Shown in pieces: positions 10,186-18,856 of a DNA stretch of 64,000 nt. The notes under the pieces were generated by a model. That model was not told the origin of the DNA and searched no databases. It saw only the letters and a list, made by a program, of their open reading frames with translations. The first letter of the stretch is position 1. Each line of letters opens with the position of its first letter. The stretch comes from Rhizobium sp. CCGE531 (GTDB lineage Bacteria; Pseudomonadota; Alphaproteobacteria; Rhizobiales; Rhizobiaceae): NCBI RefSeq assembly GCF_003627795.1, contig NZ_CP032685.1:558001-622000 (forward strand). The letters are read 5' to 3'. Made by a program: the position numbers and the translations under genes.

Positions 10186-10254
10186 ATGTTCGTGATATAT
10201 GCCAAAGCCCCCGTCGCAGGGCGCATGATGGTGGAGCCAACGCGCAATGCCTAA
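10186..10254 (+). CDS. Small leader ORF overlapping the eryA start (22 aa)
   Basis: An ATG five bases after a near-ideal GGGGAGGA (10173-10180) opens a 22-codon frame (MFVIYAKAPVAGRMM at its start) whose stop lies 8 bp inside eryA (start 10247). This arrangement is typical of a leader peptide that couples translation to the next gene. No function is recognised. eryA itself has only GTGGAG before its ATG, so coupling could help its translation. Confidence 0.35.
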   Translation: MFVIYAKAPVAGRMMVEPTRNA

Positions 10255-11797
10255 AGGTGACGGGATCATCATCGGCATCGATGCGGGTACTTCCGTTCTG
10301 AAGGCGGTTGCCTTCGAATTGTCCGGAAAGCAGATTGCTTCCGCATCAGCACGCAATCGCTACGCGACCGGGGAAGACGGTTCGGTCACGCAGTCGCTCG
10401 GCCAGACGTGGTCGGATTGCGTCAGCGCATTGCGCGGACTTGGCGAGAAGGTCGATAACCTTGCTGCCCGAACGGCAGCGATCGCGGTCACGGGGCAGGG
10501 CGACGGCACCTGGCTTGTCGGCTCCGGTAATGCTCCGGTCGATGATGCCTGGCTCTGGCTCGACGCGCGCGCCGCACCCACCGTGACGCGGCTGAGCGCC
10601 ATGGCTGGCAACCGCGCCCGTTTCGAGGCGACCGGCACCGGTCTGAATACCTGCCAGCAGGGTGCGCAGCTCGCTCATATGGACCGCTTCATGCCGGAGC
10701 TTCTCGATCGGGCCGAGACAGCGCTACATTGCAAGGATTGGCTCTATCTCAATCTGACAGGGGTGCGGGCGACCGATCCGTCCGAGGCAAGCTTCACTTT
10801 CGGCAATTTCCGCAATCGCCAATATGATCCGGTCGCCATCGATGCGCTCGGCCTTGCCCGCCGGCGCTCGCTTCTGCCTGATATCCTCGATGGAACCGAG
10901 ACGAGCCATCCGCTAACGGAGGCGGCCGCCCAGGCCGCCGGCCTGCTTGCCGGAACGCCGGTCTGCCTCGGCTATGTCGATATGGTCATGACCGCACTTG
11001 GCGCCGGCGTGCGCACCGGTGGGCAGAACGCCGCCTGCTCGACGATCGGGTCGACCGGCGTGCATATGCGCGCCAAGGCCGTATCGGACGTTCAGCTCAA
11101 CGACGAGGGCACGGGATATGTCATCGCCTTGCCGATCCCCGGTATCGTTACGCAGGTCCAGACCAATATGGGCGCGACCATCAATATCGACTGGATCCTG
11201 CGGATAGCGGCCGATCTGATGTCCATGGGTGGCAGCCAGGTTTCCTATTCGGATCTCATTCCGCGCATCGATGCCTGGTTTGCCGAAGCGCGTCCGACGA
11301 ACCTTCTCTATCACCCCTATATCTCCGAGGCGGGCGAGCGCGGTCCCTTCGTCAATGCGCATGCGCGTGCCGGCTTCACCGGGCTTTCGACGCGGCATGG
11401 CTTTGCCGACATGCTGAGGGCCGTGGTCGAGGGGCTGGGTATGGCGACGCGGGACTGTTACGCGGCAATGGGCGACATGCCCTCAGAACTGCGCATCACC
11501 GGCGGTGCTGCACGTTCACAGGCGCTGCGCGGCTCTCTATCCGCCGCCGTCCAGGCGCCGGTGCGCATTTCAGATCGGGAAGAGGCGGGTGCTGCCGGCG
11601 TTGCGATGATGGCAGCAGTCGCCATCGGCGCCTATCAGGACATGGACAGTTGCATCGCCGATTGGGTGACGCCGCTTCTCGGCGAAGCCGAGGCGCCGGA
11701 TCCGGAAAATGTCGAGCGCTATGACCGCCTGTTCGACGCCTACAAGGACGTGCGGCAGGCGATCGCGCCGGCCTGGGACAAGCTGGCCGAGCGCTAG
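10247..11797 (+). CDS. eryA: Erythritol kinase
   Basis: This 516-residue FGGY-family kinase has IIIGIDAGTSVLKAVAFE at the N-terminus and a C-terminal LRITGGAARSQALR motif, close in length to Brucella EryA. It phosphorylates erythritol with ATP to D-erythritol 1-phosphate (also written L-erythritol 4-phosphate), the first cytoplasmic step. The ATG at 10247 gives the usual family N-terminus, with GTGGAG about 10 bases upstream and a small ORF overlapping the start. eryB follows after 91 bp and eryC and eryD lie further on, the classic eryABCD order, which makes the assignment strong. It is probably repressed by EryD until erythritol is present. Confidence 0.92.
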   Translation: MPKGDGIIIGIDAGTSVLKAVAFELSGKQIASASARNRYATGEDGSVTQSLGQTWSDCVSALRGLGEKVDNLAARTAAIAVTGQGDGTWLVGSGNAPVDDAWLWLDARAAPTVTRLSAMAGNRARFEATGTGLNTCQQGAQLAHMDRFMPELLDRAETALHCKDWLYLNLTGVRATDPSEASFTFGNFRNRQYDPVAIDALGLARRRSLLPDILDGTETSHPLTEAAAQAAGLLAGTPVCLGYVDMVMTALGAGVRTGGQNAACSTIGSTGVHMRAKAVSDVQLNDEGTGYVIALPIPGIVTQVQTNMGATINIDWILRIAADLMSMGGSQVSYSDLIPRIDAWFAEARPTNLLYHPYISEAGERGPFVNAHARAGFTGLSTRHGFADMLRAVVEGLGMATRDCYAAMGDMPSELRITGGAARSQALRGSLSAAVQAPVRISDREEAGAAGVAMMAAVAIGAYQDMDSCIADWVTPLLGEAEAPDPENVERYDRLFDAYKDVRQAIAPAWDKLAER

Positions 11798-11888
11798 CCC
11801 CGTTGCTGGCCGGCGAGCGCGCCGCCATTGAAGATTGATTTGATGATGCCCCAAGGCATTCGAACCAGGGCATCCGAAGGAGCATGAC

Positions 11889-13400
11889 ATGATGGAACCG
11901 GAAATCTTTGATCTTTTCGTGATCGGCGGAGGCATCAATGGTGCCGGTATTGCCCGCGACGCCGCCGGCCGCGGTCTTTCGGTTGTCATGTGCGAGAAGG
12001 GCGATCTTGCCGAGGGAACTTCTTCGCGCTCCGGCAAGCTGGTGCATGGCGGCCTGCGCTATCTTGAATATTACGAATTCCGCCTGGTGCGCGAAGCCCT
12101 GATCGAACGCGAGGTGTTGCTGAACTCGGCAAGCCATATCATCTGGCCGATGCGCTTCGTGCTGCCGCACAGCCCGACGGATCGTCCGGCCTGGCTCGTT
12201 CGCCTCGGTCTGTTCCTCTACGATCATCTCGGTGGCCGCAAGAAGCTGCCGGGCACGCGCTCGCTCGACCTCCATCGCGACCCGGAAGGCGCTCCGATCC
12301 TCGATCAGTATTCCAAGGGGTTTGAATATTCCGACTGTTGGGTTGATGATGCCCGGCTCGTCGTTCTCAATGCTCTCGATGCTTCCGCCAAGGGTGCGAA
12401 AATCCTGACGCGCACGGCTTGTGTCAGCGCTCGTCGCGATCAGGGGAATTGGGTCGTCCAGACGCGCGACCAGCGCTCCGGCGAAGTGCGGACCGTTCGC
12501 GCCCGCGTGCTGGTGAATGCCGCAGGGCCATGGGTCAATGATATTATCGGCCGCGTCGTCGGGTCGAACAGCCAGCGCAGCGTCCGGCTCGTCAAGGGCA
12601 GCCACATCATTGTTCCGAAATTCTGGAGCGGCCAACAGGCCTATCTCGTCCAGAACCACGACAAGCGCGTCATCTTCATCAACCCTTATGAAGGCGACAA
12701 GGCGCTGATCGGCACGACCGACATTCCCTACGAAGGCAAGCCGGAAGAGGTGAAGGCCGAAGAGAAGGAAATCGATTATCTGATCACGGCGGTCAACCGC
12801 TACTTCAAGGAGAGGCTGCGCCGTTCCGACGTGCTTGAAAGCTTCTCCGGCGTCCGCCCGCTGTTCGATGACGGCAAGGGCAATCCATCAGCCGTGACGC
12901 GCGACTACGTCTTCGATCTCGATGAGACCGGCGGTGCGCCGCTGTTGAGCGTATTCGGCGGCAAGATCACGACATTCCGCAAGCTCTCGGAACACGCGAT
13001 GCAGCGGCTTGCCAAGTTCTTCCCGAAGATGGGCGGCGACTGGACGCGGGGCGCCACGCTTCCGGGCGGCGAGATCCCGAATGCCGATTATGTCGCCTTC
13101 GCCGATACGCTGCGCGAGGCCTATCCCTGGATGCCGCGTGCGCTCGTCAATCACTACGGCCATCTCTATGGCGCTCGCACCAGGCAGATCGTTGGTCAAG
13201 CCTCGTCGCTGGCTGAGCTTGGCCGCCATTTCGGCGGCAATCTCTATGAGGCCGAAGTCCGCTATCTCGTCACTTCCGAATGGGCGCAGGCGGCCGAGGA
13301 CGTGCTGATGCGCCGCACCAAGGAAGGTCTTCGCATGACGACGGAAGAGAGGGCGGCTTTCTCGGCGTGGTTCGACGCTGAGCTGGCGCTCGCCGCCTGA
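11889..13400 (+). CDS. eryB: D-erythritol 1-phosphate dehydrogenase
   Basis: This 503-residue member of the GlpD FAD oxidoreductase family has the FAD motif GGGINGAGIARDAAGRG at about residues 13-29, GTSSRSGKLVHGGLRYLE and a C-terminal FGGKITTFRKL. It oxidises D-erythritol 1-phosphate to D-erythrulose 1-phosphate, with electrons passing to the respiratory chain. The length matches Brucella EryB. AAGGAG precedes the ATG; a second ATG directly follows and either could serve. It is a paralogue of the GlpD-like protein at 646-2388, but its place between eryA and eryC identifies it. Confidence 0.92.
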   Translation: MMEPEIFDLFVIGGGINGAGIARDAAGRGLSVVMCEKGDLAEGTSSRSGKLVHGGLRYLEYYEFRLVREALIEREVLLNSASHIIWPMRFVLPHSPTDRPAWLVRLGLFLYDHLGGRKKLPGTRSLDLHRDPEGAPILDQYSKGFEYSDCWVDDARLVVLNALDASAKGAKILTRTACVSARRDQGNWVVQTRDQRSGEVRTVRARVLVNAAGPWVNDIIGRVVGSNSQRSVRLVKGSHIIVPKFWSGQQAYLVQNHDKRVIFINPYEGDKALIGTTDIPYEGKPEEVKAEEKEIDYLITAVNRYFKERLRRSDVLESFSGVRPLFDDGKGNPSAVTRDYVFDLDETGGAPLLSVFGGKITTFRKLSEHAMQRLAKFFPKMGGDWTRGATLPGGEIPNADYVAFADTLREAYPWMPRALVNHYGHLYGARTRQIVGQASSLAELGRHFGGNLYEAEVRYLVTSEWAQAAEDVLMRRTKEGLRMTTEERAAFSAWFDAELALAA

Positions 13401-13428
13401 AGCAACAGATCTTGCCGGGAGAATATAG

Positions 13429-14361
13429 ATGCCCTTGACGCTTTCACTCAATACCAACCCGCTGGTAAACCGCTTTGCCGAGCCGGCCGATCTGATCGAA
13501 ACGGTGGCGCGTGATCTGCGCATCCGCGATCTCCAGCTGACGCACGAGTTCATCAATCCGAGCTGGCCAGCGCCGGTCATCAGCCGGCTGACGCGGGACA
13601 CGCAGGCAGCACTGAAGCACACCGGCGTTCGCGTAACGTCAGGCATGACCGGTCCCTACGGCCGTCTCAATCATTTCGGCCATCCCGACAAGGATGTTCG
13701 CCGCTATTATATCGACTGGTTCAAGACCTTTGCCGATATCACCGCCGATCTCGGCGGGCATTCGCTCGGCACGCAGTTCGCGATCTTCACCTACAAGGAT
13801 TATGACGATCCGGCCCGGCGCGAGGAACTGATCCAGATAGCGATCGATTGCTGGGGCGAGGTGGCCGAGCATGCGCGTGCCGCCGGTCTTTCCTATCTAT
13901 TCTGGGAGCCGATGAGCATTGGCCGCGAATTCGGCGAGACGATCGAGGCCTGCCTGTCCCTGCACGAAAGATTGACAAAGGCGCCGTTCGCCATTCCGAT
14001 GTGGATGATGGCCGATATCGATCACGGCGATGTCACTTCGTCCAATCCCGACGATTATGATCCCTATGCCTGGGCGCGTGCCGTGCCGAAGGTGTCTCCG
14101 ATCATCCACATCAAGCAGAGCCTGATGGACAAGGGTGGGCATCGCCCCTTTACGGCGGAATTCAATGCCAAGGGTCGCATCCAGCCGGAACCGCTCTTGA
14201 CGGCGTTTGCCGAAGGCGGCGCCAAGGACAACGAGATCTGCCTGGAATTGTCGTTCAAGGAGCGCGAGCCCAACGATCGTCAGGTCATCTCGCAGATTGC
14301 AGAAAGTGTCGCCTTCTGGGCGCCTCATATCGACACGGGTGCTGGCGACTTGCATATCTAG
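13429..14361 (+). CDS. eryC: D-erythrulose 1-phosphate 3-epimerase
   Basis: This 310-residue TIM-barrel protein of the AP-endonuclease-2/xylose-isomerase-like family shows LQLTHEFINPSWP, YLFWEPMSIGREFGET (a metal-ligand Glu region) and IIHIKQS. In Brucella, EryC turns D-erythrulose 1-phosphate into its L epimer before two isomerases lead to D-erythrose 4-phosphate. The length matches. It starts 28 bp after eryB with GGGAGA before the ATG, so it is in the same transcript. Early literature called EryC a dehydrogenase. The sequence supports an isomerase or epimerase fold. Confidence 0.88.
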   Translation: MPLTLSLNTNPLVNRFAEPADLIETVARDLRIRDLQLTHEFINPSWPAPVISRLTRDTQAALKHTGVRVTSGMTGPYGRLNHFGHPDKDVRRYYIDWFKTFADITADLGGHSLGTQFAIFTYKDYDDPARREELIQIAIDCWGEVAEHARAAGLSYLFWEPMSIGREFGETIEACLSLHERLTKAPFAIPMWMMADIDHGDVTSSNPDDYDPYAWARAVPKVSPIIHIKQSLMDKGGHRPFTAEFNAKGRIQPEPLLTAFAEGGAKDNEICLELSFKEREPNDRQVISQIAESVAFWAPHIDTGAGDLHI

Positions 14362-14487
14362 CCGCTGGATTGGCCGAGTCTCGATTCCATGTGAGCCTCA
14401 CCTTTGCGACAGTGGGGCGAACCGGGCGTCACGGTCAGATATAAGCAGGCGAGGGGCCATGCGTAACGAAATGAAAGGGGACGGTCG

Positions 14488-15426
14488 ATGACGGATGCGG
14501 ACGATTCGCTCGCCGTGCGGGCGGCCTGGTTGCACTATGCCGGCGGACTGACGCAGTCTGAAGTGGCAAAGCGTCTCGGCGTTCCCTCGGTGAAGGCGCA
14601 CCGGCTGATCGCGCGTGCGGTCGCCGAAGGCGTCGTCAAGGTGACGATCGATGGCGATATCGTCGAATGCGTCGAGCTCGAAACGGAGCTCGCGGCGCGC
14701 TTCGGCCTGCAATATTGCGAGGTTGCGCCCGATCTCGGCGAGGAAGGTTTCGAGTTTCGCGCGCTCGGGCAGGCGGGCGCCGGTTTTCTGCGGCGCGAGA
14801 TCGAGAGCGGCAACAACAAGGTCATCGGCCTCGGCCACGGGCGAACGCTCTCTTCGGCGGTTCATCACATGGCGCGCGTCAGCGCCAAGGATCTGCGTTT
14901 CGTCTCGCTGCTTGGCGGCCTGACGAGGAATTATGCCGCCAACCCCTATGACGTGATGCATCGCATCGCCGAAAAAACCGGCATGCAGTCGCATGTGATG
15001 CCGGTGCCTTTCTTCGCCAACACGCGGGAAGATCGCGACGTGCTGCTTGCCCAGCGCGGCGTCAAGGAAGTCTTCGATCTCGCAAACGGCGCCGATCTCA
15101 AGCTCGTCGGTCTCGGCACGGTCGATACGGACGCGCAGCTCGTTTTGTCCGGCATGGTCGAGCCGAAGGAGATCAGGGAGATTACCGCCGCCGGCGGCGT
15201 CGGCGAAATTCTTGGTCATTTCTTCGATGCCGATGGCAACATTCTCGAGACGACGCTGACGGCACGCACGCTGTCTGCCTCCCTGCCGCGCACCGAGAAC
15301 GAACGGCTGGTAGCGCTTTCCGGCGGATTGCCCAAGGTCGAGGCCATTCGCGCCGTCCTCAAGAGCCGCTGTCTTTACGGGCTGATTACGGATGAGAAAA
15401 CGGCGAAAGCGCTGCTGCAAGCATAA
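14488..15426 (+). CDS. eryD: SorC-family repressor of erythritol genes
   Basis: This 312-residue SorC/DeoR-superfamily regulator has an N-terminal helix-turn-helix (AAWLHYAGGLTQSEVAKRLG at about residues 11-30, then VPSVKAHRLIARAVAEG) and a sugar-binding domain with IGLGHGRTLSSAVHHMA and a C-terminal LVALSGG segment. EryD represses the ery operon in Brucella and R. leguminosarum and responds to erythritol. It starts 126 bp after eryC, so it may be in the same operon or have its own promoter. A conserved motif upstream of eryA and eryR is a candidate target. Confidence 0.88.
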   Translation: MTDADDSLAVRAAWLHYAGGLTQSEVAKRLGVPSVKAHRLIARAVAEGVVKVTIDGDIVECVELETELAARFGLQYCEVAPDLGEEGFEFRALGQAGAGFLRREIESGNNKVIGLGHGRTLSSAVHHMARVSAKDLRFVSLLGGLTRNYAANPYDVMHRIAEKTGMQSHVMPVPFFANTREDRDVLLAQRGVKEVFDLANGADLKLVGLGTVDTDAQLVLSGMVEPKEIREITAAGGVGEILGHFFDADGNILETTLTARTLSASLPRTENERLVALSGGLPKVEAIRAVLKSRCLYGLITDEKTAKALLQA

Positions 15427-15488
15427 GCCTGTTGCCATCTATGTGAAAACATAAAATCATCTCAATGTAACAATAGAAATGTTGAATT

Positions 15489-15508
15489 GTGAGATTTTGG
15501 TGTTATAT
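15489..15508. promoter_or_regulatory. Putative ery operator copy 3, upstream of eryR
   Basis: GTGAGATTTTGGTGTTATAT shares 16 of 20 positions with the motif upstream of eryA at 10006-10025. It lies 40 bp before the eryR GTG start in an AT-rich stretch, a position that suits a promoter-proximal operator for the eryR-tpiB-rpiB transcript. Confidence 0.45.
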
Positions 15509-15548
15509 TTTCTCTGGCTCCATGTCGGGCTGATAGCCGGAGAGCAAG

Positions 15549-16325
15549 GTGAAACGGGAAGAGCGTCAGCAATCGATCATCAATCTGCTTGTGGAGCATA
15601 AGACCGTCGATCTCGACGATCTGGCCGACCGCTTCACCGTATCAAAGATGACGATCCATCGCGATCTCGACGATCTCGAGCAGGCCGGCGTGTTGCGCAA
15701 GGTGCGCGGCGGTGCGACCATCGATGCCGGCACGCAATTCGAAAGCGATTTCCGTTTCCGCGAGCGGCAAGGCCATGATGAAAAGCTCGCCATGGCGCGT
15801 TCAGCGCTCGAGCTGGTCGAGCCCGGCATGACCGTCATGATCAATGACGGTTCGATGGCGGCGGTTCTGGGCGAAATGCTGCTGCAGAAGCGGCCGCTGA
15901 CGCTGATCACCAACAATGCCGCGATCATAGACCGCATGAAGAACGAAAGCGGCATCACGCTGATCGCGCTTGGCGGTGTCTATTCCGCCAAATTCAACGC
16001 CTTTCTCGGTGTCGTGACCGAGGAGGCATTGTCGCGGCTGAGGGCCGATATCGCCTTCCTGTCGACACCCGCCGTTTCCGGCAGGCTTGCCTATCACATG
16101 GACGATAACGTCGTGCGCACGAAGCGGGCGATGATCGCGTCCGCCGCCAAGTCCTGCCTGCTGGTCAACCACAGTCGCATCGGGCACACGGCCCTGCATG
16201 TGATGGCCGATCTTACCGATTTCGACGCCGTGATTACCGATCACGCGCCCGATGACGCCATTCTCGAGCAATTCCGCCGGGACGGTGTCACCCTCACCAT
16301 TGCCTCGAACCAGGATATGACATGA
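15549..16325 (+). CDS. eryR: DeoR-family regulator of the erythritol locus
   Basis: This 258-residue DeoR regulator begins with KREERQQSIINLLVEHKTVD, the DNA-recognition helix VSKMTIHRDLDDLEQAGVLR (residues about 29-48) and the DeoRC domain (LITNNAAIIDRM, LIALGG). The frame starts with GTG, 5 bases after a GAGCAAG run; no in-frame ATG would preserve the helix-turn-helix. A gene of this type precedes tpiB-rpiB in rhizobial ery loci. Its last codons overlap the tpiB start by 4 bp (ATGA), showing a coupled operon. It probably senses a tetrose or tetrulose phosphate. Confidence 0.87.
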   Translation: MKREERQQSIINLLVEHKTVDLDDLADRFTVSKMTIHRDLDDLEQAGVLRKVRGGATIDAGTQFESDFRFRERQGHDEKLAMARSALELVEPGMTVMINDGSMAAVLGEMLLQKRPLTLITNNAAIIDRMKNESGITLIALGGVYSAKFNAFLGVVTEEALSRLRADIAFLSTPAVSGRLAYHMDDNVVRTKRAMIASAAKSCLLVNHSRIGHTALHVMADLTDFDAVITDHAPDDAILEQFRRDGVTLTIASNQDMT

Positions 16326-17092
16326 CAGACAAACCTCGCTATTGGATTGGCACGAGCTGGAAAATGAACAAGACGCTGGCGGAAGCACGCGCCTTTGCCG
16401 AGGCTTTGCATGCTGCCGATGCCCTGCGCGATGCCCGCATTCAGCGCTTCATCATCCCACCGTTTACCGCGGTGCGCGAGGTCAAGTCGATCCTGTCGGA
16501 AAGCTCTGTCAAGGTCGGGGCTCAGAACATGCACTGGGCGGACCAAGGTGCTTGGACGGGCGAGATTTCGCCGCTGATGCTGAAGGATTGCAATCTCGAT
16601 ATCGTCGAGCTCGGTCATTCGGAGCGCCGCGAACATTTCGGCGAGACCAATGAGACCGTCGGATTGAAGACCGAGGCGGCAGTCCGTCACGGCCTGATCC
16701 CGCTCATCTGCATCGGCGAAACGCTGCAAGATCGTGAAAGCGGCCGCGCAACCGAGATCCTGAGCGAGCAGGTCGTCGGCGCGCTATCGAAGCTTTCCGA
16801 GGGCCAGAAGCAGGCTGAAATCCTGCTGGCCTATGAGCCGGTCTGGGCGATCGGCGAAAAGGGAATTCCGGCCGAGCCCTCCTATGCCGATGCACGCCAG
16901 GCCGAGATCATTGCCGTTGCGCAAAAGGTGCTCGGTCGAAAAATTCCGTGCCTCTACGGCGGATCGGTCAATCCGCAAAACTGCGAAGAACTCATATCCT
17001 GCCCGAATGTAGACGGGCTCTTTATCGGCCGCTCCGCCTGGAACGTCGAAGGCTATCTCGACATCCTTGCCAAGTGCGCCGCCAAACTCTGA
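16322..17092 (+). CDS. tpiB: TIM-like L-erythrulose 1-phosphate isomerase
   Basis: This 256-residue triose-phosphate-isomerase family protein has the N-terminal catalytic lysine segment SWKMNK, the histidine loop [14 protein letters not shown], the glutamate segment [12 protein letters not shown] and the phosphate-binding YGGSVNPQN. In Brucella the equivalent protein (EryH) converts L-erythrulose 1-phosphate to D-erythrulose 4-phosphate, and rhizobial work calls it TpiB. Classical TPI has IGTG in the flexible loop; here it is IGEKG, which fits a tetrose-phosphate paralogue. The ATG overlaps eryR by 4 bp. Residual triose-phosphate activity cannot be excluded. Confidence 0.9.
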   Translation: MTDKPRYWIGTSWKMNKTLAEARAFAEALHAADALRDARIQRFIIPPFTAVREVKSILSESSVKVGAQNMHWADQGAWTGEISPLMLKDCNLDIVELGHSERREHFGETNETVGLKTEAAVRHGLIPLICIGETLQDRESGRATEILSEQVVGALSKLSEGQKQAEILLAYEPVWAIGEKGIPAEPSYADARQAEIIAVAQKVLGRKIPCLYGGSVNPQNCEELISCPNVDGLFIGRSAWNVEGYLDILAKCAAKL

Positions 17093-17103
17093 GGAGACAT
17101 ATC

Positions 17104-17559
17104 ATGAAGCTTGCTATTGCTGGAGACAGCGCCGGCGAGGGTCTGGCCAAGGTTCTCGCCGACCACCTGAAGGACCGTTTCGAGGTGAGCGAAGTATCGC
17201 GCACTGAGGAAGGGGCTGATCCGTTCTACGCCAATCTCGCCGACCGCGTCGCCTCCGGCGTCATCGATGGCACCTATGACAAGGCGATCCTTGTCTGCGG
17301 CACCGGCATCGGCGTCTGCATCTCGGCCAACAAGGTGCCGGGCATCCGTGCGGCGCTGACCCATGACACCTATTCGGCGGAGCGCGCCGCGCTGTCGAAC
17401 AACGCCCAGATCATCACCATGGGCGCTCGCGTCATCGGCACCGAACTTGCCAAGGCCATCGCCGACGCCTTCCTGGCGCAGACCTTCGACGAGAACGGCC
17501 GTTCGGCCGACAACGTCAAGGCCATGAATGAGGTCGATGCGAAATACAACGCCCGTTAA
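17104..17559 (+). CDS. rpiB: RpiB-like D-erythrulose 4-phosphate isomerase
   Basis: This 151-residue RpiB/LacAB family isomerase shows the phosphate-binding DSAGEGLA, the catalytic-cysteine loop [13 protein letters not shown] and [21 protein letters not shown]. In Brucella the equivalent (EryI) makes D-erythrose 4-phosphate, the end point that feeds the pentose phosphate pathway. A longer in-frame start upstream lies within tpiB. The ATG at 17104, with GAGGAG just ahead, gives the standard family N-terminus. It lies 11 bp after tpiB and is followed at once by a terminator. Confidence 0.9.
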   Translation: MKLAIAGDSAGEGLAKVLADHLKDRFEVSEVSRTEEGADPFYANLADRVASGVIDGTYDKAILVCGTGIGVCISANKVPGIRAALTHDTYSAERAALSNNAQIITMGARVIGTELAKAIADAFLAQTFDENGRSADNVKAMNEVDAKYNAR

Positions 17560-17580
17560 GCCCTGTCTCCCAAGACGCCA

Positions 17581-17624
17581 ACAAGCCGGGCCGATCGTTT
17601 CGATCGGCCCGGCTTGTCTGTTTT
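17581..17624 (+). terminator. Strong Rho-independent terminator after rpiB
   Basis: A perfect 17-bp stem (17581-17597 with 17601-17617) has a three-base loop and is followed by CTGTTTT, 21 bp after the rpiB stop. It closes the eryR-tpiB-rpiB transcript. Confidence 0.9.
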
Positions 17625-17787
17625 AAAACGAGGCTCAGCGCGCCTGCTATCCAAGGCTGCCTGGCGCGCGGTGTATTACTTTTGATGTCTTCGCCGAATT
17701 TGGGCGCTTTCCTGGCGATCGACCAACCCGAGGCCCCCGGCTTCGCAACCTGCCGGCTGACGGTGGTGTAATCGCGTCCCACACGGC

Positions 17788-18645
17788 TTAACGGCCTGCC
17801 AACCATTGTTTGAATTCGACATTCGTGTCGGTCTGGATTGCGCCGACGCCGGCCGTGACAAGCGTTCCCCAGATGCTTTCAGGATCCTTGAGCGCATGAC
17901 TATCGTTGAAATCGAGATTGTGGGAGACGTCGAGTGTGTTGATCCACAGCCTGATGTTCTGGCGTTCCAGTTCTTCGCGGCCCGCGGCAAGATCGGCGAC
18001 GTCGGTAAACTTGACTTCGATCATCGGCGCGCGCAGCGGCTCGATCAACCGCAGGTCGTCCGCAAACTTGCCAGGTCTCGCGGGAAACATCGGCATATGC
18101 GGGATAGAGCCGAACCAATCGGCGTCGAGAACCGAAAATCTGGCGCTTTCCGGGTCGATATCGGATTTGATGATGACGTGGTCCTCGGCGCCAAGGCGTC
18201 GAACGGCGGCAATGACCAGCGGCAATTCACGCGGAAACTTCGTGTCGATATTGACGAAGACGCGCCCGCGCGCTTCTTCAAGAGCTTCTTCGAGCGTCGG
18301 CACACGCTCATCGGTCAGGAGAGCGGTTTCTCCACCGGCGCCAGCGCGCAGCCGCGTGTCGCGGACCGTTGCGAAGCTGCTTGCGCCAACGATGCCCTTG
18401 CCTGACGTGGTGCGGTCCAGTGTCTTGTCGTGAATGACGACGAGATGCCCATCGGCCGTTGCTTGCGTGTCGATTTCGACGAATTCGACGCCGAGTTCGG
18501 CAGCGGCGCGGATTGATGCCAGCGAATTTTCCGGGGCTGCTGACCAAAGGCCGCGATGAGCGATCGTCAAAATGTCCGGATTGGTGCGGGACAGGAGATC
18601 ATAGATATCGGCAAGGCGAGGCGAGGCGGCGGTCTGGCTATGCAT
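17788..18645 (-). CDS. Glycerophosphodiester phosphodiesterase
   Basis: This GDPD-family TIM barrel of about 285 residues has the catalytic start IAHRGLWSAAPENSLASI, followed by VEIDTQATADGHLVVIHD, which carries the metal-ligand acidic residues and second histidine, and a C-terminal GAIQTD. The family cleaves glycerophosphodiesters to glycerol 3-phosphate and an alcohol. No signal peptide is visible, so it is probably cytoplasmic. A longer frame reaches 18714, but the extra 23 residues look non-homologous and extend toward the neighbour promoter. The ATG at 18645 is preferred although its ribosome binding site is weak. It is transcribed away from the ROK regulator, a likely controller. Confidence 0.82.
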   Translation of the reverse strand: MHSQTAASPRLADIYDLLSRTNPDILTIAHRGLWSAAPENSLASIRAAAELGVEFVEIDTQATADGHLVVIHDKTLDRTTSGKGIVGASSFATVRDTRLRAGAGGETALLTDERVPTLEEALEEARGRVFVNIDTKFPRELPLVIAAVRRLGAEDHVIIKSDIDPESARFSVLDADWFGSIPHMPMFPARPGKFADDLRLIEPLRAPMIEVKFTDVADLAAGREELERQNIRLWINTLDVSHNLDFNDSHALKDPESIWGTLVTAGVGAIQTDTNVEFKQWLAGR

Positions 18646-18856
18646 GGAAATGGCTTTCGTGATCGTTCTGACGGGATGCGCCGCTCGATGTCCGTCGCAG
18701 AATGCAGACGCCATTGGCTGCGCGCCGACGCAATGCCATTGGCACCGGTCGCCTGCTGGCTATTAATACACATAAAGTGTAATATTTATGACAGGCAGCC
18801 TTGAATATGCCGGATGCGGCGCGCGGATAGGAGAGGCAAAGGGTCGGAACGCAGTC

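Noticed and set aside
9976..10356. Minus-strand frames of 75-126 codons upstream of eryA
   Set aside because: They overlap the eryA start and leader region, lack ribosome binding sites and look like no known protein.
11496..12659. Minus-strand open frame of about 390 codons over the eryA/eryB junction
   Set aside because: It is antisense to two well-identified genes, with no recognisable domain or ribosome binding site.
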